Shown here piece by piece: positions 8,952 through 17,883 of a stretch of 64,000 bases of DNA (its first letter is position 1; the number at the start of each line of letters is the position of its first letter). The position numbers were made by a program, and so were the translations under genes. The notes below the pieces were generated by a model. The model did not search any database and was not told the DNA's origin. It saw only the letters and a program-made list of their open reading frames with translations. Source of the stretch: Enterobacter sp. BIGb0383 (lineage in GTDB: Bacteria > Pseudomonadota > Gammaproteobacteria > Enterobacterales > Enterobacteriaceae); contig NZ_RJKQ01000001.1 of the NCBI RefSeq assembly GCF_003751845.1, positions 1-64,000 on the forward strand, given 5' to 3'.

Positions 8952-11564
8952 ATGTCCCAGATGAAAATTTCCCCGGTATTGGCCCCCCCGTATTTTCCCG
9001 CAGAAGGGCGTTTACCCGATAGTTTTGACCAGGTGCAGGCTAATGCGAACTTACAAATCCGTGAAGAAAAAGAGTATAAACTGCGGCTAAATGCGCAAAA
9101 TGGTCTGAACAACACGCCGCCCTGCTGTAAAAGCCTGCATATTAGTTTGTTTTTTGATGGCACCAATAATAATGAAAAGGCAAATACTGAGGCTGAGCCG
9201 CCTCATCCCAGCAATATTGCCAGGCTTTATCATGCGGCACTGGACGATATTGAGAGCGGATATTATCGCTACTATATGCCCGGGGTAGGAACGGCCTTCC
9301 CGGAGATCGGGGAGCTGGATTTTAGTAATGAGGGGTTAAAGTATGCCAAAGGAGGAGAGCCACGGATCAACTGGGCGCTGCTGCGTATTGTTGACAGCGT
9401 CAAACATACTTTAACGGGAGAACGCCTGGACGATAGCGAGGCGAAGAGGCTCGTCATTTCATTGGATAGAGACCCTTGGACGAAGATTCTTGCAGGCACG
9501 ACAGATACAGCGGACACGACGAGTGCTTTAATAGACATGACTAAGCAGAGTGGGAAAGCGGAGCGACAGAAGATGTTTGGCGATCTGTTTGCCCCGCTAC
9601 GCGTTAAAGCGAAAACCCACCAGCCTAAAATCCTCAAGATCAAACTGTTTATCTACGGTTTTTCGCGCGGTGCCGCTGAGGCCCGCGCCTTTGTTAACTG
9701 GTTAACAGAAATCCTCGATGCTGAACTGCTGAAAGAGAAAACATTGCAACCGACGTTATTGGGTTGGCCTATTGCTATCGAGTTTCTTGGGCTATGTGAC
9801 ACCGTTGCCTCAGTAGGAATTGCGCGCGTGGCGCCAGGTTTTCGGGGGCATATGGCCTGGGCCGATGATAACCTGGCCTTGCCGGACGAAGCCAGATACC
9901 CCAATTTTATCCGGCATTGTTACCATTTTGTCTCTGCCCATGAACAACGTCTGTGCTTCCCGCTTGATTCCGTGCGGCGCAAGGAAGGGAACTATCCGCT
10001 TGAGACCAGGGAAGTGATTTATCCGGGGGTTCACTCTGATGTGGGTGGGGGATATACCCGGGGTGAGCAGGGGAAGGGAGTCGAGGATGCGCTTATTCTT
10101 TCGCAGATTGTGCTGCATGACCTGTATGCCGCCGCTTTTGCAGTAGGGGCCCCTTTAAGTGTGCCGGAGCAGGTGATTCCACCCAATTTATTGTCGCGTA
10201 AACCTTCACGCAAAATGGAGGTTAAGGCAATGCGAGAATTCGATATCGAGCAACAGCTGATCGAACGTTTTAACATCTGGCGCACGACGTTACGGGCTGA
10301 CCTGCCGCAAACCCAGGAGCCAGGCTACGAGCCGGTGTCACTCGACCAAACGCTGGAAAGCATGGTTGAACAGCAGATGGCATGGATGACCGCCTGGCGC
10401 ATTGGTCGTTTTGCTAATGGCAGTTATCAGCAGCAACCTTTTTACCAGGCGGCCGAATGGAACAGCGGGGATGCTGGACCGGGCAAGCGTGAGGCCAGTG
10501 AGAATAAACGAAATGATGAACAGAAAAAGCGTGAGGATGCCCGCAGAACCGTTCCGGATACACCGGGAGTGCCGATTTTTGAACCGGCCCTTGATCAGCA
10601 GCAGCTACTACAGGGAGCCAATGAGTTCCGGGCCGACTATGAAAGTCTCCTGCCGTTTATGGTGGGTATGACTCGGGAAAATACCGGTGGTTTTCAGCAG
10701 ATAGTACTTGAGGGAGGGCTGGGTAGACTGGCGTATATCTATGATCCTGACGATCAGGCCGCCGAATATAAAAAGATGAAAAAAGCGGGTGACTCGTTAA
10801 CAGGTAAATTGTTTAAAGATAAGTATGGAACCGCGACTGACGATAAAAATTATGCGCAGATTTGCGCGCTCTATGATGATCATATCCATGATTCACGGGC
10901 ATGGTTTATGCACTCTACCCTGGGCTTTCGCGAAATGTGGGCAGGATATTTTCGCTATCGTACCATTTATAGCGGAGATTATTCTAATAAGGGAGCGTCA
11001 TTGTTAACAATAGAACGAAGAAGGGGCGAGGTTTTTGTTGGCGTAGCTATTTTTGCCGCTTATCAGGGAAATAAAGCCATTGCAGCAGTAGGGCAACCAG
11101 TGGGTGCATTCGTGAAAGAGGGAATGGAATTATCAGCGCAGGCGCGCCAGCTGGAGGCTGAAATTACCGCGGCCAGAAATCAGCAAATCCTGGAAGGGAT
11201 AAAAAGCGGAGTGGGAACCATCAAAGAAGGCATTAAAAATAGCATGGAGTTGTCAGAGCAGGCGCGCCAGCTGGAGATTGAAATCACGGCTGCCCGTAAT
11301 GAGAAGCTTCGTGAAATGGGAAGATCGCTTATCCGCGGAGTGGCCGGTATAACTCAATCGATGCCTCCGATGGAAACTTGCCAGGTTTCCGATACGGATG
11401 GTCGAGCGGTGTGTCTGGTACCGGCGTATGACTATATGGCTTATCCGATGTTTGATATGGCCCCGCTACGGGATATCTATAACCAGCATGTAGCAGAAAG
11501 TGATAAAAAACAGATGGATGACCTGGTAAACAGCCTGAATAATCCTGCCGAAGTCAGTCAGTAG
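8952..11564 (+). CDS. Tle1-family (DUF2235) T6SS phospholipase effector A
   Basis: Probable antibacterial phospholipase delivered into the target periplasm. 870 residues. The DUF2235 alpha/beta-hydrolase core has the nucleophile motif GFSRG with Ser238, a likely acid Asp283 in GLCDTVASVG, and His361 in PGVHSDVGGGY; this spacing matches Tle1 enzymes. The C-terminal part (about 700-870) is helical and contains a duplicated 40-residue segment (ARQLEAEITAARN near 732-744 and ARQLEIEITAARN near 772-784). GGAGG precedes ATG 8952. No signal peptide, as expected for T6SS cargo. It is followed by an immunity-like array. Confidence 0.9.
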   Translation: MSQMKISPVLAPPYFPAEGRLPDSFDQVQANANLQIREEKEYKLRLNAQNGLNNTPPCCKSLHISLFFDGTNNNEKANTEAEPPHPSNIARLYHAALDDIESGYYRYYMPGVGTAFPEIGELDFSNEGLKYAKGGEPRINWALLRIVDSVKHTLTGERLDDSEAKRLVISLDRDPWTKILAGTTDTADTTSALIDMTKQSGKAERQKMFGDLFAPLRVKAKTHQPKILKIKLFIYGFSRGAAEARAFVNWLTEILDAELLKEKTLQPTLLGWPIAIEFLGLCDTVASVGIARVAPGFRGHMAWADDNLALPDEARYPNFIRHCYHFVSAHEQRLCFPLDSVRRKEGNYPLETREVIYPGVHSDVGGGYTRGEQGKGVEDALILSQIVLHDLYAAAFAVGAPLSVPEQVIPPNLLSRKPSRKMEVKAMREFDIEQQLIERFNIWRTTLRADLPQTQEPGYEPVSLDQTLESMVEQQMAWMTAWRIGRFANGSYQQQPFYQAAEWNSGDAGPGKREASENKRNDEQKKREDARRTVPDTPGVPIFEPALDQQQLLQGANEFRADYESLLPFMVGMTRENTGGFQQIVLEGGLGRLAYIYDPDDQAAEYKKMKKAGDSLTGKLFKDKYGTATDDKNYAQICALYDDHIHDSRAWFMHSTLGFREMWAGYFRYRTIYSGDYSNKGASLLTIERRRGEVFVGVAIFAAYQGNKAIAAVGQPVGAFVKEGMELSAQARQLEAEITAARNQQILEGIKSGVGTIKEGIKNSMELSEQARQLEIEITAARNEKLREMGRSLIRGVAGITQSMPPMETCQVSDTDGRAVCLVPAYDYMAYPMFDMAPLRDIYNQHVAESDKKQMDDLVNSLNNPAEVSQ

Positions 11565-11648
11565 CGCACAGCGATAAACGCCCCTACCTCTGCGTTCGTA
11601 TTTTCCTGCAAAGGGCCGTCTCACCTTGAAAGGCAACGAGGAATCAAA

Positions 11649-12185
11649 ATGGATCTTATCAACCTGTTTTCAGTAAAAAGGAGTTTTGCTCCTTGTTTTT
11701 TCGGTATGTTATTGCTGGCTGGATATAGTGAAGCCGAAACCTGGAGCGGGGGCGATCTTCGCGGTGTTAATCATACCTCTCAGCAAATACCGCGTTTTTC
11801 GGTTAATGGCAGCAGTGGGCCGAATATCGGTTCTTATGGCCAGGGAGGCGGATCCTGTTGCATCTCCCTGCCTGATAAATGGCGACCTGATTTAAAGGCG
11901 GACGTGGAGTGGGAGGTCAGTACAAATTCTGACCGGATGGCGTTTCCCGGCTATAAAGATCGGGTCAAATATAAAGCCTGGGAAAAGAACATCCTGGAAG
12001 GGATCGTTAAGCACCGCATGACCGTAGATATTCCTGACTATGGCGAAAAGAAGTGTGGACTGACCGTTCATTTCCTGGCCTGCAACCAGATTAAGGTCAC
12101 CGCCTCCTGTTGGACGTATGGTGCCGCTGAATACCCAATTAAAGAGCCACGTGAGATGAAGGAGCCAGCAATATGTCCACAATAA
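11649..12185 (+). CDS. DUF3304-like Tle1 immunity paralog 1
   Basis: 178 residues with an N-terminal signal segment (about residues 12-28). The lipobox-like LLLAGY has Tyr where a lipoprotein has Cys, so it would rather be cut by signal peptidase I near SEA/ET or stay anchored. The exported domain begins ETWSGGDLRGVNHT and carries a SCCISLP double cysteine, plus CGLTVHFLACN and SCW cysteines that could form disulphides. Placed right after effector A with RBS GAGGAA. The role as lipase immunity is inferred from context and from the DUF3304/Tli1 association. Confidence 0.75.
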   Translation: MDLINLFSVKRSFAPCFFGMLLLAGYSEAETWSGGDLRGVNHTSQQIPRFSVNGSSGPNIGSYGQGGGSCCISLPDKWRPDLKADVEWEVSTNSDRMAFPGYKDRVKYKAWEKNILEGIVKHRMTVDIPDYGEKKCGLTVHFLACNQIKVTASCWTYGAAEYPIKEPREMKEPAICPQ

Positions 12186-12247
12186 ATATCGTCCCGGAAT
12201 TTTCCTGCTCAGGTAGCGTTTAACCGAAAAGATAACAGGGAATCAAA

Positions 12248-12766
12248 ATGGACTTGATCAAGATAACCTTAGTGAAATTGCCTTTTATTATTTTGCTTTT
12301 TGGTACCTCAGTTCTGGCTGGATATGGTAAAGCCGAAACCTGGAGCGGGGGCGATCTTCGCGGTGTTAATCATACGAAACAGCAAATCTACCGTTTTAGT
12401 GTAAATGGGAATGGCGGACGTTTGAATGGTAACACCTGTTGTATTTCCCTGCCCAACCAATGGCGTCCGGGCTTGAAGGCGGACGTTGAATGGGAGGTCA
12501 GTACAAACGATGGTCTGGTAAAGTTTCCCGGCTATGCCGACTGGGATAAATATGAAGCCTGGGAAAAAAAAATCAAAGAAGGGATCGTTAAGCACCGTAC
12601 GACCGTCGATATTCCTGACTATGGCGATAAGAAGTGTGGCCTTACCGTTCATTTTTTATCCTGCAATCGGATTAAGGTCACCGCTTCATGCTGGGCACTA
12701 AGCAGGCCTGAGTACCCCATTAAGGAACCCTATGATATGGAAGAGCCTGCAATTTGCCCCGAATAA
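12248..12766 (+). CDS. DUF3304-like Tle1 immunity paralog 2
   Basis: 172 residues. Signal peptide about 10-29 ending VLAGYGKAETW; the lipobox position is Tyr, and GKA/ET fits signal peptidase I. Compared with paralog 1 the loop after SVNG is shorter (GNGGRLNGNTCCISLP replaces the GPNIGSYG-type loop), and the C-terminus reads SCWALSRPEYPIKEPYDMEEP. It is very close to paralog 3. Confidence 0.72.
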   Translation: MDLIKITLVKLPFIILLFGTSVLAGYGKAETWSGGDLRGVNHTKQQIYRFSVNGNGGRLNGNTCCISLPNQWRPGLKADVEWEVSTNDGLVKFPGYADWDKYEAWEKKIKEGIVKHRTTVDIPDYGDKKCGLTVHFLSCNRIKVTASCWALSRPEYPIKEPYDMEEPAICPE

Positions 12767-12829
12767 ATTTCAACTCGTAATCCTCCCCGCTCAGGTAGCG
12801 TTTAACCGACAAGATCACAGGGAATCAAA

Positions 12830-13348
12830 ATGGACTTGATCAAGATAAAATTAGTGAAATTGCCTTTTATCATTTTGCTTTTTAGTACCTCAGTTCTGGC
12901 TGGATATGGTGAAGCCGAAACCTGGAGCGGGGGCGATCTTCGCGGTGTTAATCATACGAAACAGCAAATCTATCGTTTTAGTGTTAATGGGAATGGCGGA
13001 AGTTTGAATGGTAACACCTGCTGTATTTCCCTGCCCAACCAATGGTGCCCGGGCTTAAAGGCGGACGTTGAATGGGAGGTCAGTACAAATTCTAGCCGAG
13101 TGACGTTTCCTGGCTATAAAGATCGGGTGAAATATAAAGCCTGGGAAAAGAAAATACTGGAAGGGCTCGTTAAACACCGTACGACCGTAGATATTCCTGA
13201 TTATGGTGATAAGAAGTGTGGCCTTACCGTTCATTTTTTATCCTGCAATCGGATTAAGGTCACCGCTTCATGCTGGGCACTAAGCAGGCCTGAGTACCCC
13301 ATTAAGGAACCCTATGATATGGAAGAGCCTGCAATTTGCCCCGAATAA
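12830..13348 (+). CDS. DUF3304-like Tle1 immunity paralog 3
   Basis: 172 residues, nearly identical to paralog 2 at both ends. The middle segment (FPGYKDRVKYKAWEKKILEG) instead matches paralog 1, suggesting a mosaic made by recombination between copies. Tyr replaces the lipobox Cys (VLAGYGEAETW). The unusual WCPG replaces WRPG near residue 75, adding a cysteine. Confidence 0.72.
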   Translation: MDLIKIKLVKLPFIILLFSTSVLAGYGEAETWSGGDLRGVNHTKQQIYRFSVNGNGGSLNGNTCCISLPNQWCPGLKADVEWEVSTNSSRVTFPGYKDRVKYKAWEKKILEGLVKHRTTVDIPDYGDKKCGLTVHFLSCNRIKVTASCWALSRPEYPIKEPYDMEEPAICPE

Positions 13349-13411
13349 ATTCCGATTCGTAATTCTCCCCGCTCAGGTAGCGTTTAACCGAAAAGAGAAC
13401 AGGGAATCAAA

Positions 13412-13951
13412 ATGGACTTGATCAAGATAAAATTAGTGAAATTGCCTTCTATTATTTTGTTTTTCGGTGCCTCATTTCTGGCTGGATATGGTAAAGCAGA
13501 AACCTGGAGCGGGGGCGATCTACGCGGTGTGAATCATACCTCTCAGCCAATACCGCGTTTCTCGGTCAATGGCCGCAGCGGCCCGAATATCGGTTCTTAT
13601 GGTGAAGGAGGTGGATCCTGTTGCATCTCCCTGCCTGATAAATGGCGACCTGATTTGAGGGCGGACGTGGAGTGGGAGGTCAGTACAAATTATGACCGGA
13701 TGGCGTTCCCCGGTTACGCTGACTGGGACAAATATGAAGCCTGGGAAAAGAACCTTCTGGAAGGGATCGTTAAGCACCGCACGACCGTAGATATCCCTGA
13801 CTATGGCGATAAAAAGTGTGGTCTAACCGTCCATTTTTTACCCTGCAACCAGATTAAGGTTACTGCCTCCTGTTGGACGTATGGTGCCGCTGAATATCCG
13901 ATTAAGGAACCACGCGAGATGGAGGAACCAGCAATATGTCCGCATAAATAG
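13412..13951 (+). CDS. DUF3304-like Tle1 immunity paralog 4
   Basis: 179 residues. Its signal segment matches paralogs 2 and 3, with FLAGYGKAETW at the processing region (Tyr, not Cys). The body matches paralog 1 (RSGPNIGSYGEGGGSCCISLPDKW, C-terminus SCWTYGAAEYPIKEPREMEEP), so it is also mosaic. The central ADWDKYEAWEK matches paralogs 2 and 5. Confidence 0.72.
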   Translation: MDLIKIKLVKLPSIILFFGASFLAGYGKAETWSGGDLRGVNHTSQPIPRFSVNGRSGPNIGSYGEGGGSCCISLPDKWRPDLRADVEWEVSTNYDRMAFPGYADWDKYEAWEKNLLEGIVKHRTTVDIPDYGDKKCGLTVHFLPCNQIKVTASCWTYGAAEYPIKEPREMEEPAICPHK

Positions 13952-14009
13952 CGCCCCGATATTGTCCTCGCTCAGATAGCGTTCTACTTAAAGATAATAA
14001 GGAATCAAA

Positions 14010-14527
14010 ATGGATTTGATCAAAATAACCTTATTTAAAAAACTTTCTGTTCTTTTACTGTTCGGTCCACTACTGCTGGCCGGGTGTGACGAACCTGAAA
14101 AATGGAGCGGGGGAGATCTTCGCGGTGTGAATCATACGAAACAGCAGATCAACCGTTTTAGTGTTAATGGGAATGGCGGGAGTTTGAATGGTAATTCTTG
14201 TTGCATTTCTCTGCCCAATAAATGGCGACCAGATTTAAAGGCTGAAGTGGAGTGGGAGGTCAGTACAAATTCTGGCCGGGTTGAATTTCCTGGCTATGCC
14301 GACTGGGATAAATATGAAGCCTGGGAAAAAAAATCAGGGAAGGGATCGTTAAGCACCGTACGACCGTAGATATCCCCGACTATGGCGATGAGAAATGTGG
14401 CCTGAACGTTCATTTTTTATCCTGCAATCGGATTAAGGTCACCGCTTCATGTTGGGCCCTAAGCAGACCTGAGTATCCAATTAAAGAGCCCTATGATATG
14501 GAGGAGCCAGCAATATGTCCAAAATAA
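14010..14527 (+). pseudogene. DUF3304-like Tle1 immunity paralog 5, frameshifted in an A-run
   Basis: The N-terminal 110 codons match the other paralogs and include a true lipobox (LLLAGC followed by DEPEKW), so the ancestral product was a lipoprotein; Asp at +2 would favour inner-membrane retention. At about 14,326-14,333 the gene has eight A residues where paralog 2 has nine; the frame then runs to a stop at 14,369. Past the run, codons in the other frame restore the full family C-terminus up to TAA 14,525-14,527. It could be dead, or still make some full product through slippage on the A-run. Confidence 0.85.
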
Positions 14528-14589
14528 ATAGCGTCCCGATATTGTTATCACTCAGATAGCGTTCTACTTAAAGATAATAAGGAATTAAA

Positions 14590-15123
14590 ATGGATTTGAT
14601 CAAAATAACCTTATTTAAAAGACTTTCTGTTCTTTTACTGTTCGGTCCGCTACTGCTGGTCGGGTGTGACGAACCCGAAAAATGGAGCGGGGGAGATCTT
14701 CGCGGTGTTAATCATACCGCAAACGGTATTAATTATTTTGAGGTGAACTACTCCAGGGGGCCTAATATTGGCGCTTTTGGTGAAGGAGGAGGGTCTTGTT
14801 GTATTTCTCTGCCCAATAAATGGCGACCAGGTTTACAGGCTAGAGTTGAATGGGAGATAGACCCAAATCCATATGAAGAACTACCACGTATCAAAAATGG
14901 TTTTGGTTTTGAAAAGGAAGCTTATGCACGGCATGCCGCTAACTACCAAAAACATAATATGACTATTGATATTCCCGACTATGGGGATGAGAAGTGCGGT
15001 CTGACGGTTCATTTTTTACCCTGCAATCAAATTAAAGCCACCGCCTCATGCTGGACGTATGGTGCCGCTAAATATCCGATCAAAGAACCCCACAAAATGG
15101 AGGAACCTGCAGTATGTCCGTAA
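14590..15123 (+). CDS. DUF3304-like lipoprotein, probable immunity to effector B
   Basis: 177 residues with an intact lipobox (LLLVGC, then DEPEKW); Asp at +2 suggests inner-membrane retention facing the periplasm. It is the most diverged copy in the middle (residues 45-120, with NGINYFEVNYSRGPN and PNPYEELPRIKNGFG). This intact lipoprotein copy overlaps the start of the second effector by 10 bases, which suggests it is the dedicated immunity partner of effector B. Confidence 0.78.
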   Translation: MDLIKITLFKRLSVLLLFGPLLLVGCDEPEKWSGGDLRGVNHTANGINYFEVNYSRGPNIGAFGEGGGSCCISLPNKWRPGLQARVEWEIDPNPYEELPRIKNGFGFEKEAYARHAANYQKHNMTIDIPDYGDEKCGLTVHFLPCNQIKATASCWTYGAAKYPIKEPHKMEEPAVCP

Positions 15124-17603
15124 TAAATTTTGCTCCGATATCGGCCCCGCCGTTCTTCCCCTCTAAAGGTCGGTTACCCGACGCTATTGACCAGGTGCAG
15201 GCCAATGCGAATTTACAAATCCGTGAAGAGAAGGAGTATAAGCTGCGACTCAATGCCCAAAATGGGCTGAACAACACGCCACCCTGCTGTAAAAGCCTGC
15301 ATATCAGCCTGTTTTTTGACGGTACCAATAATAATGAAAAGGCCAGCTCTGAGGCTGCACGCCCCAACCCCAGCAATATTGCCCGGATGTATCATGCGGC
15401 GCTGGACGATATTGAGAGCGGATATTATCGCTACTATATCCCCGGGGTGGGAACCGCCTTTCCGGAAATCGGGGAGATGGATTTCAGCAATGCGGGGCTG
15501 AAGTATGCCACCGGCGGAGAGGCGCGTATCAACTGGGCGCTGCTGCGTATTGTGGATGCCGTGAGGCATACCTTAATAAATAAACGAGTGAAGGATAAGG
15601 AGGTGAAAGGATTTGTAAATCCCGATGCGTATGTAGGTAATGACAGCGACGCCTGGGCAAAGAAAGCAAAGCGGCAGCATGTGTTCAGTCAGCTGTTGGC
15701 CCCTCTGCGCGCCAGAGCCAAAACCCATCAGCCTAAAATTCTTAAAATCAAACTCTTTGTCTACGGTTTTTCCCGCGGGGCCGCAGAGGCGCGGGCCTTT
15801 GTCAACTGGCTGACGGATATCCTGGATGCGGCGCTGGTCCCGCAATATGTGTATGGTCCCGGCGGGAGCATTGAAAGGATTTCCCTGCCGCCTGATATCC
15901 CTTTACTGCTGGGCTGGCCGATTTCCGTCGAGTTTCTTGGCCTGTGCGATACCGTGGCCTCGGTGGGGCTTGCGCGCGTGGCCCCCGGGGCCAGGGGGCA
16001 TATGGCCTGGGCGGATGATAACCTGGGCCTGCCGAATGAGAGTGAATACCCCGGTTTTATCCGCAGCTGTTACCATTTTGTCTCCGTCCATGAACAGCGG
16101 CTGTGCTTCCCGCTGGATTCCGTGCGGCGCAAGGAGGGGCACTACCCGGCGAATACCTGGGAGGTGGTCTATCCCGGGGTGCACTCGGACGTCGGGGGCG
16201 GATATGCCCGGGGTGAGCAGGGGAAGGGCGTCGAGGATGCGCTTATTCTGTCGCAGATTGTTCTGCATGACTTGTATGCTGCAGCCTTTGCTGTAGGGGC
16301 TCCCTTTCGAGTAAGGGCGCAGTATCTCTCTGAGTATCTAAAAACTTCGGGACCTGACCGTGTTATGTCCACTCAGGTTGAGGATGAGTTTAAGATCGAC
16401 GGAGTTTTGAGCAAGCGCTTTAATCTCTGGCGCACGACGCTACAGGCGGACCTGCCGCAAACCCCGGAGCCGGGGTATGAACCCGTTCCGCTCTCTTATC
16501 CGCTGGAAAGCGTGGTTGAACAGCAGATGGCCTGGATGACCGCCTGGCGTATTGGCCGTTTTGTTAATGGCAGCTATCTGAGGCAGCCTTTTTATCAGGC
16601 CGCGGACTGGAACAGCGGGGACGCTGAGCCGGTCAAACGTAAGGCCAGTGAGAACAAACGGGATGAGGCACAAAAAAAGCGCGAGAACGCGCGAAAAACC
16701 GTGCCGGAAACGCCGGGGGTACCGCTTTTTGAACCCGCTCTCGATCAACAGCAACTACAGCAGGGGGCGAACGAGTTTCGGGCCGATTATCAGTCCCTCC
16801 TGCCTTTTATGGTGGGGATGAACCGTGACAATACCGGCGGTCTGACGCAGACCGTGCTGGACGCTGGTTTGGGGAAGCTGACGTATATTTTTGACGCTGA
16901 CGATCAGGCCGGTGAATACACCCTGATGAAAAAAGCGGGGGAGGCGTTAAAAAGGACGCTGTTTAAGGATGAGTATGGCGCCCTCACCGATGATAGCCGC
17001 TGTGCGCAGATTTGTGCTCTGTATGATGACCATATTCATGACTCCCGGGCGTGGTTTATGCACTCTGCCATGGGCTCTCGCGAAATCTGGGCGGGGTATT
17101 TTCGCTATCGCACTATCTACAGCGGCGATTATTGCAATAAGGAAACCTCGCTATTAAAGATGTCTCAAAAAAGCGGGGAAGTCCTTATTGGGTTACATAT
17201 TTATGCCGCGCAAAAAGGTACCCGTGCCGTCGTTGTAACAACACAGGGGCTGGAAAAACTGGGTGACTCGGTGAAAAAGGGTCTGGCGTTGTCAGAGCAG
17301 GCGCGTCAGTTGGAGACTGAAATCACCGCGGCCCGGAATGAGAAACTCCGCGAGCTGGGGGATGCCTTTATTCGTGGCGTGGTCGAAAAAACAAAACCGT
17401 CGACGTCCATCGAGACATGCCTGGTTTCTGATGCCAGTGGTCGGGCGGTTTGCCGTGCGCCGGTATATATCAATATGGTATCCCCGGTGCGCGACGCCAC
17501 TCAGCTGCGAGAAATTTATAACCAGCACGTAGCCGAAAGCGATCAACAGCAAATGGATGAACTGGTAAAGAGTCTGAATAGTCAGGCGCAGGCCAGCCAG
17601 TAA
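15114..17603 (+). CDS. Tle1-family (DUF2235) T6SS phospholipase effector B
   Basis: 829 residues, clearly paralogous to effector A over its whole length, with near-identical N-termini (DQVQANANLQIREEKEYKLR). The catalytic set is kept: Ser220 in GFSRG, Asp279 in GLCDTVASVG, His357 in PGVHSDVGGGY. Differences cluster after the catalytic His (about residues 400-430) and around 160-185, and only one ARQLETEITAARN helical segment is present where effector A has two. The start overlaps the upstream immunity gene (ATG inside its last codons), so the two are probably co-translated. Confidence 0.9.
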   Translation: MSVINFAPISAPPFFPSKGRLPDAIDQVQANANLQIREEKEYKLRLNAQNGLNNTPPCCKSLHISLFFDGTNNNEKASSEAARPNPSNIARMYHAALDDIESGYYRYYIPGVGTAFPEIGEMDFSNAGLKYATGGEARINWALLRIVDAVRHTLINKRVKDKEVKGFVNPDAYVGNDSDAWAKKAKRQHVFSQLLAPLRARAKTHQPKILKIKLFVYGFSRGAAEARAFVNWLTDILDAALVPQYVYGPGGSIERISLPPDIPLLLGWPISVEFLGLCDTVASVGLARVAPGARGHMAWADDNLGLPNESEYPGFIRSCYHFVSVHEQRLCFPLDSVRRKEGHYPANTWEVVYPGVHSDVGGGYARGEQGKGVEDALILSQIVLHDLYAAAFAVGAPFRVRAQYLSEYLKTSGPDRVMSTQVEDEFKIDGVLSKRFNLWRTTLQADLPQTPEPGYEPVPLSYPLESVVEQQMAWMTAWRIGRFVNGSYLRQPFYQAADWNSGDAEPVKRKASENKRDEAQKKRENARKTVPETPGVPLFEPALDQQQLQQGANEFRADYQSLLPFMVGMNRDNTGGLTQTVLDAGLGKLTYIFDADDQAGEYTLMKKAGEALKRTLFKDEYGALTDDSRCAQICALYDDHIHDSRAWFMHSAMGSREIWAGYFRYRTIYSGDYCNKETSLLKMSQKSGEVLIGLHIYAAQKGTRAVVVTTQGLEKLGDSVKKGLALSEQARQLETEITAARNEKLRELGDAFIRGVVEKTKPSTSIETCLVSDASGRAVCRAPVYINMVSPVRDATQLREIYNQHVAESDQQQMDELVKSLNSQAQASQ

Positions 17604-17616
17604 CAGGGAGAGTCGG

Positions 17617-17883
17617 ATGGGGACGTTAAAAAAAATAGTGCGTCAGGGCGATACCCTGCGCGAGTACGGTGGAACCGTTTTATCCGGAAAATATCTTGCC
17701 TTTGGTAAACCCATTGCACGGGTCGGGGATGCGGTACGGTGCAATATGCACGGAATGACGACGATCGCTGAAGGGGCTGCAGGCACCCTGATTGAGGGAA
17801 AGGCCGTGGCGCTGGATGGGCACCGCTGTGCCTGCGGCTGTACCCTGGTGAGTTCATTACAGGGGGTGGATATCGCGCCATGA
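17617..17883 (+). CDS. PAAR-domain spike tip protein
   Basis: 88 residues covering a single PAAR domain, which forms the sharp metal-binding cone on VgrG. PAAR-type turns are visible (GKPIARVGDAVRCNMHGMTTI, GTLIEGKAVALDGHRCACGC) with His and Cys that fit metal ligands. No effector extension. It starts 13 bases after effector B, preceded by AGGGAGAG, and overlaps the next gene by 4 bases. Confidence 0.88.
   Translation: MGTLKKIVRQGDTLREYGGTVLSGKYLAFGKPIARVGDAVRCNMHGMTTIAEGAAGTLIEGKAVALDGHRCACGCTLVSSLQGVDIAP

Larger units (their letters stand above)
11649..15123 (+). repeat. Tandem array of six DUF3304-like genes
   Basis: Six homologous genes repeat with a period of about 580-600 bases (starts at 11649, 12248, 12830, 13412, 14010, 14590). 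The duplication unit includes the upstream stretch: copies share CTCAG[GA]TAGCGTT and a GGGAATCAAAATGGA-like start region. Middle copies are almost identical over long stretches, which indicates recent unequal recombination or gene conversion. The array lies exactly between the two effector genes. Confidence 0.92.

Noticed and set aside
11649-15123. CRISPR-like regular repetition
   Set aside because: The period of about 580-600 bases equals a whole gene with its leader; these are tandem gene copies, not short repeats with spacers.
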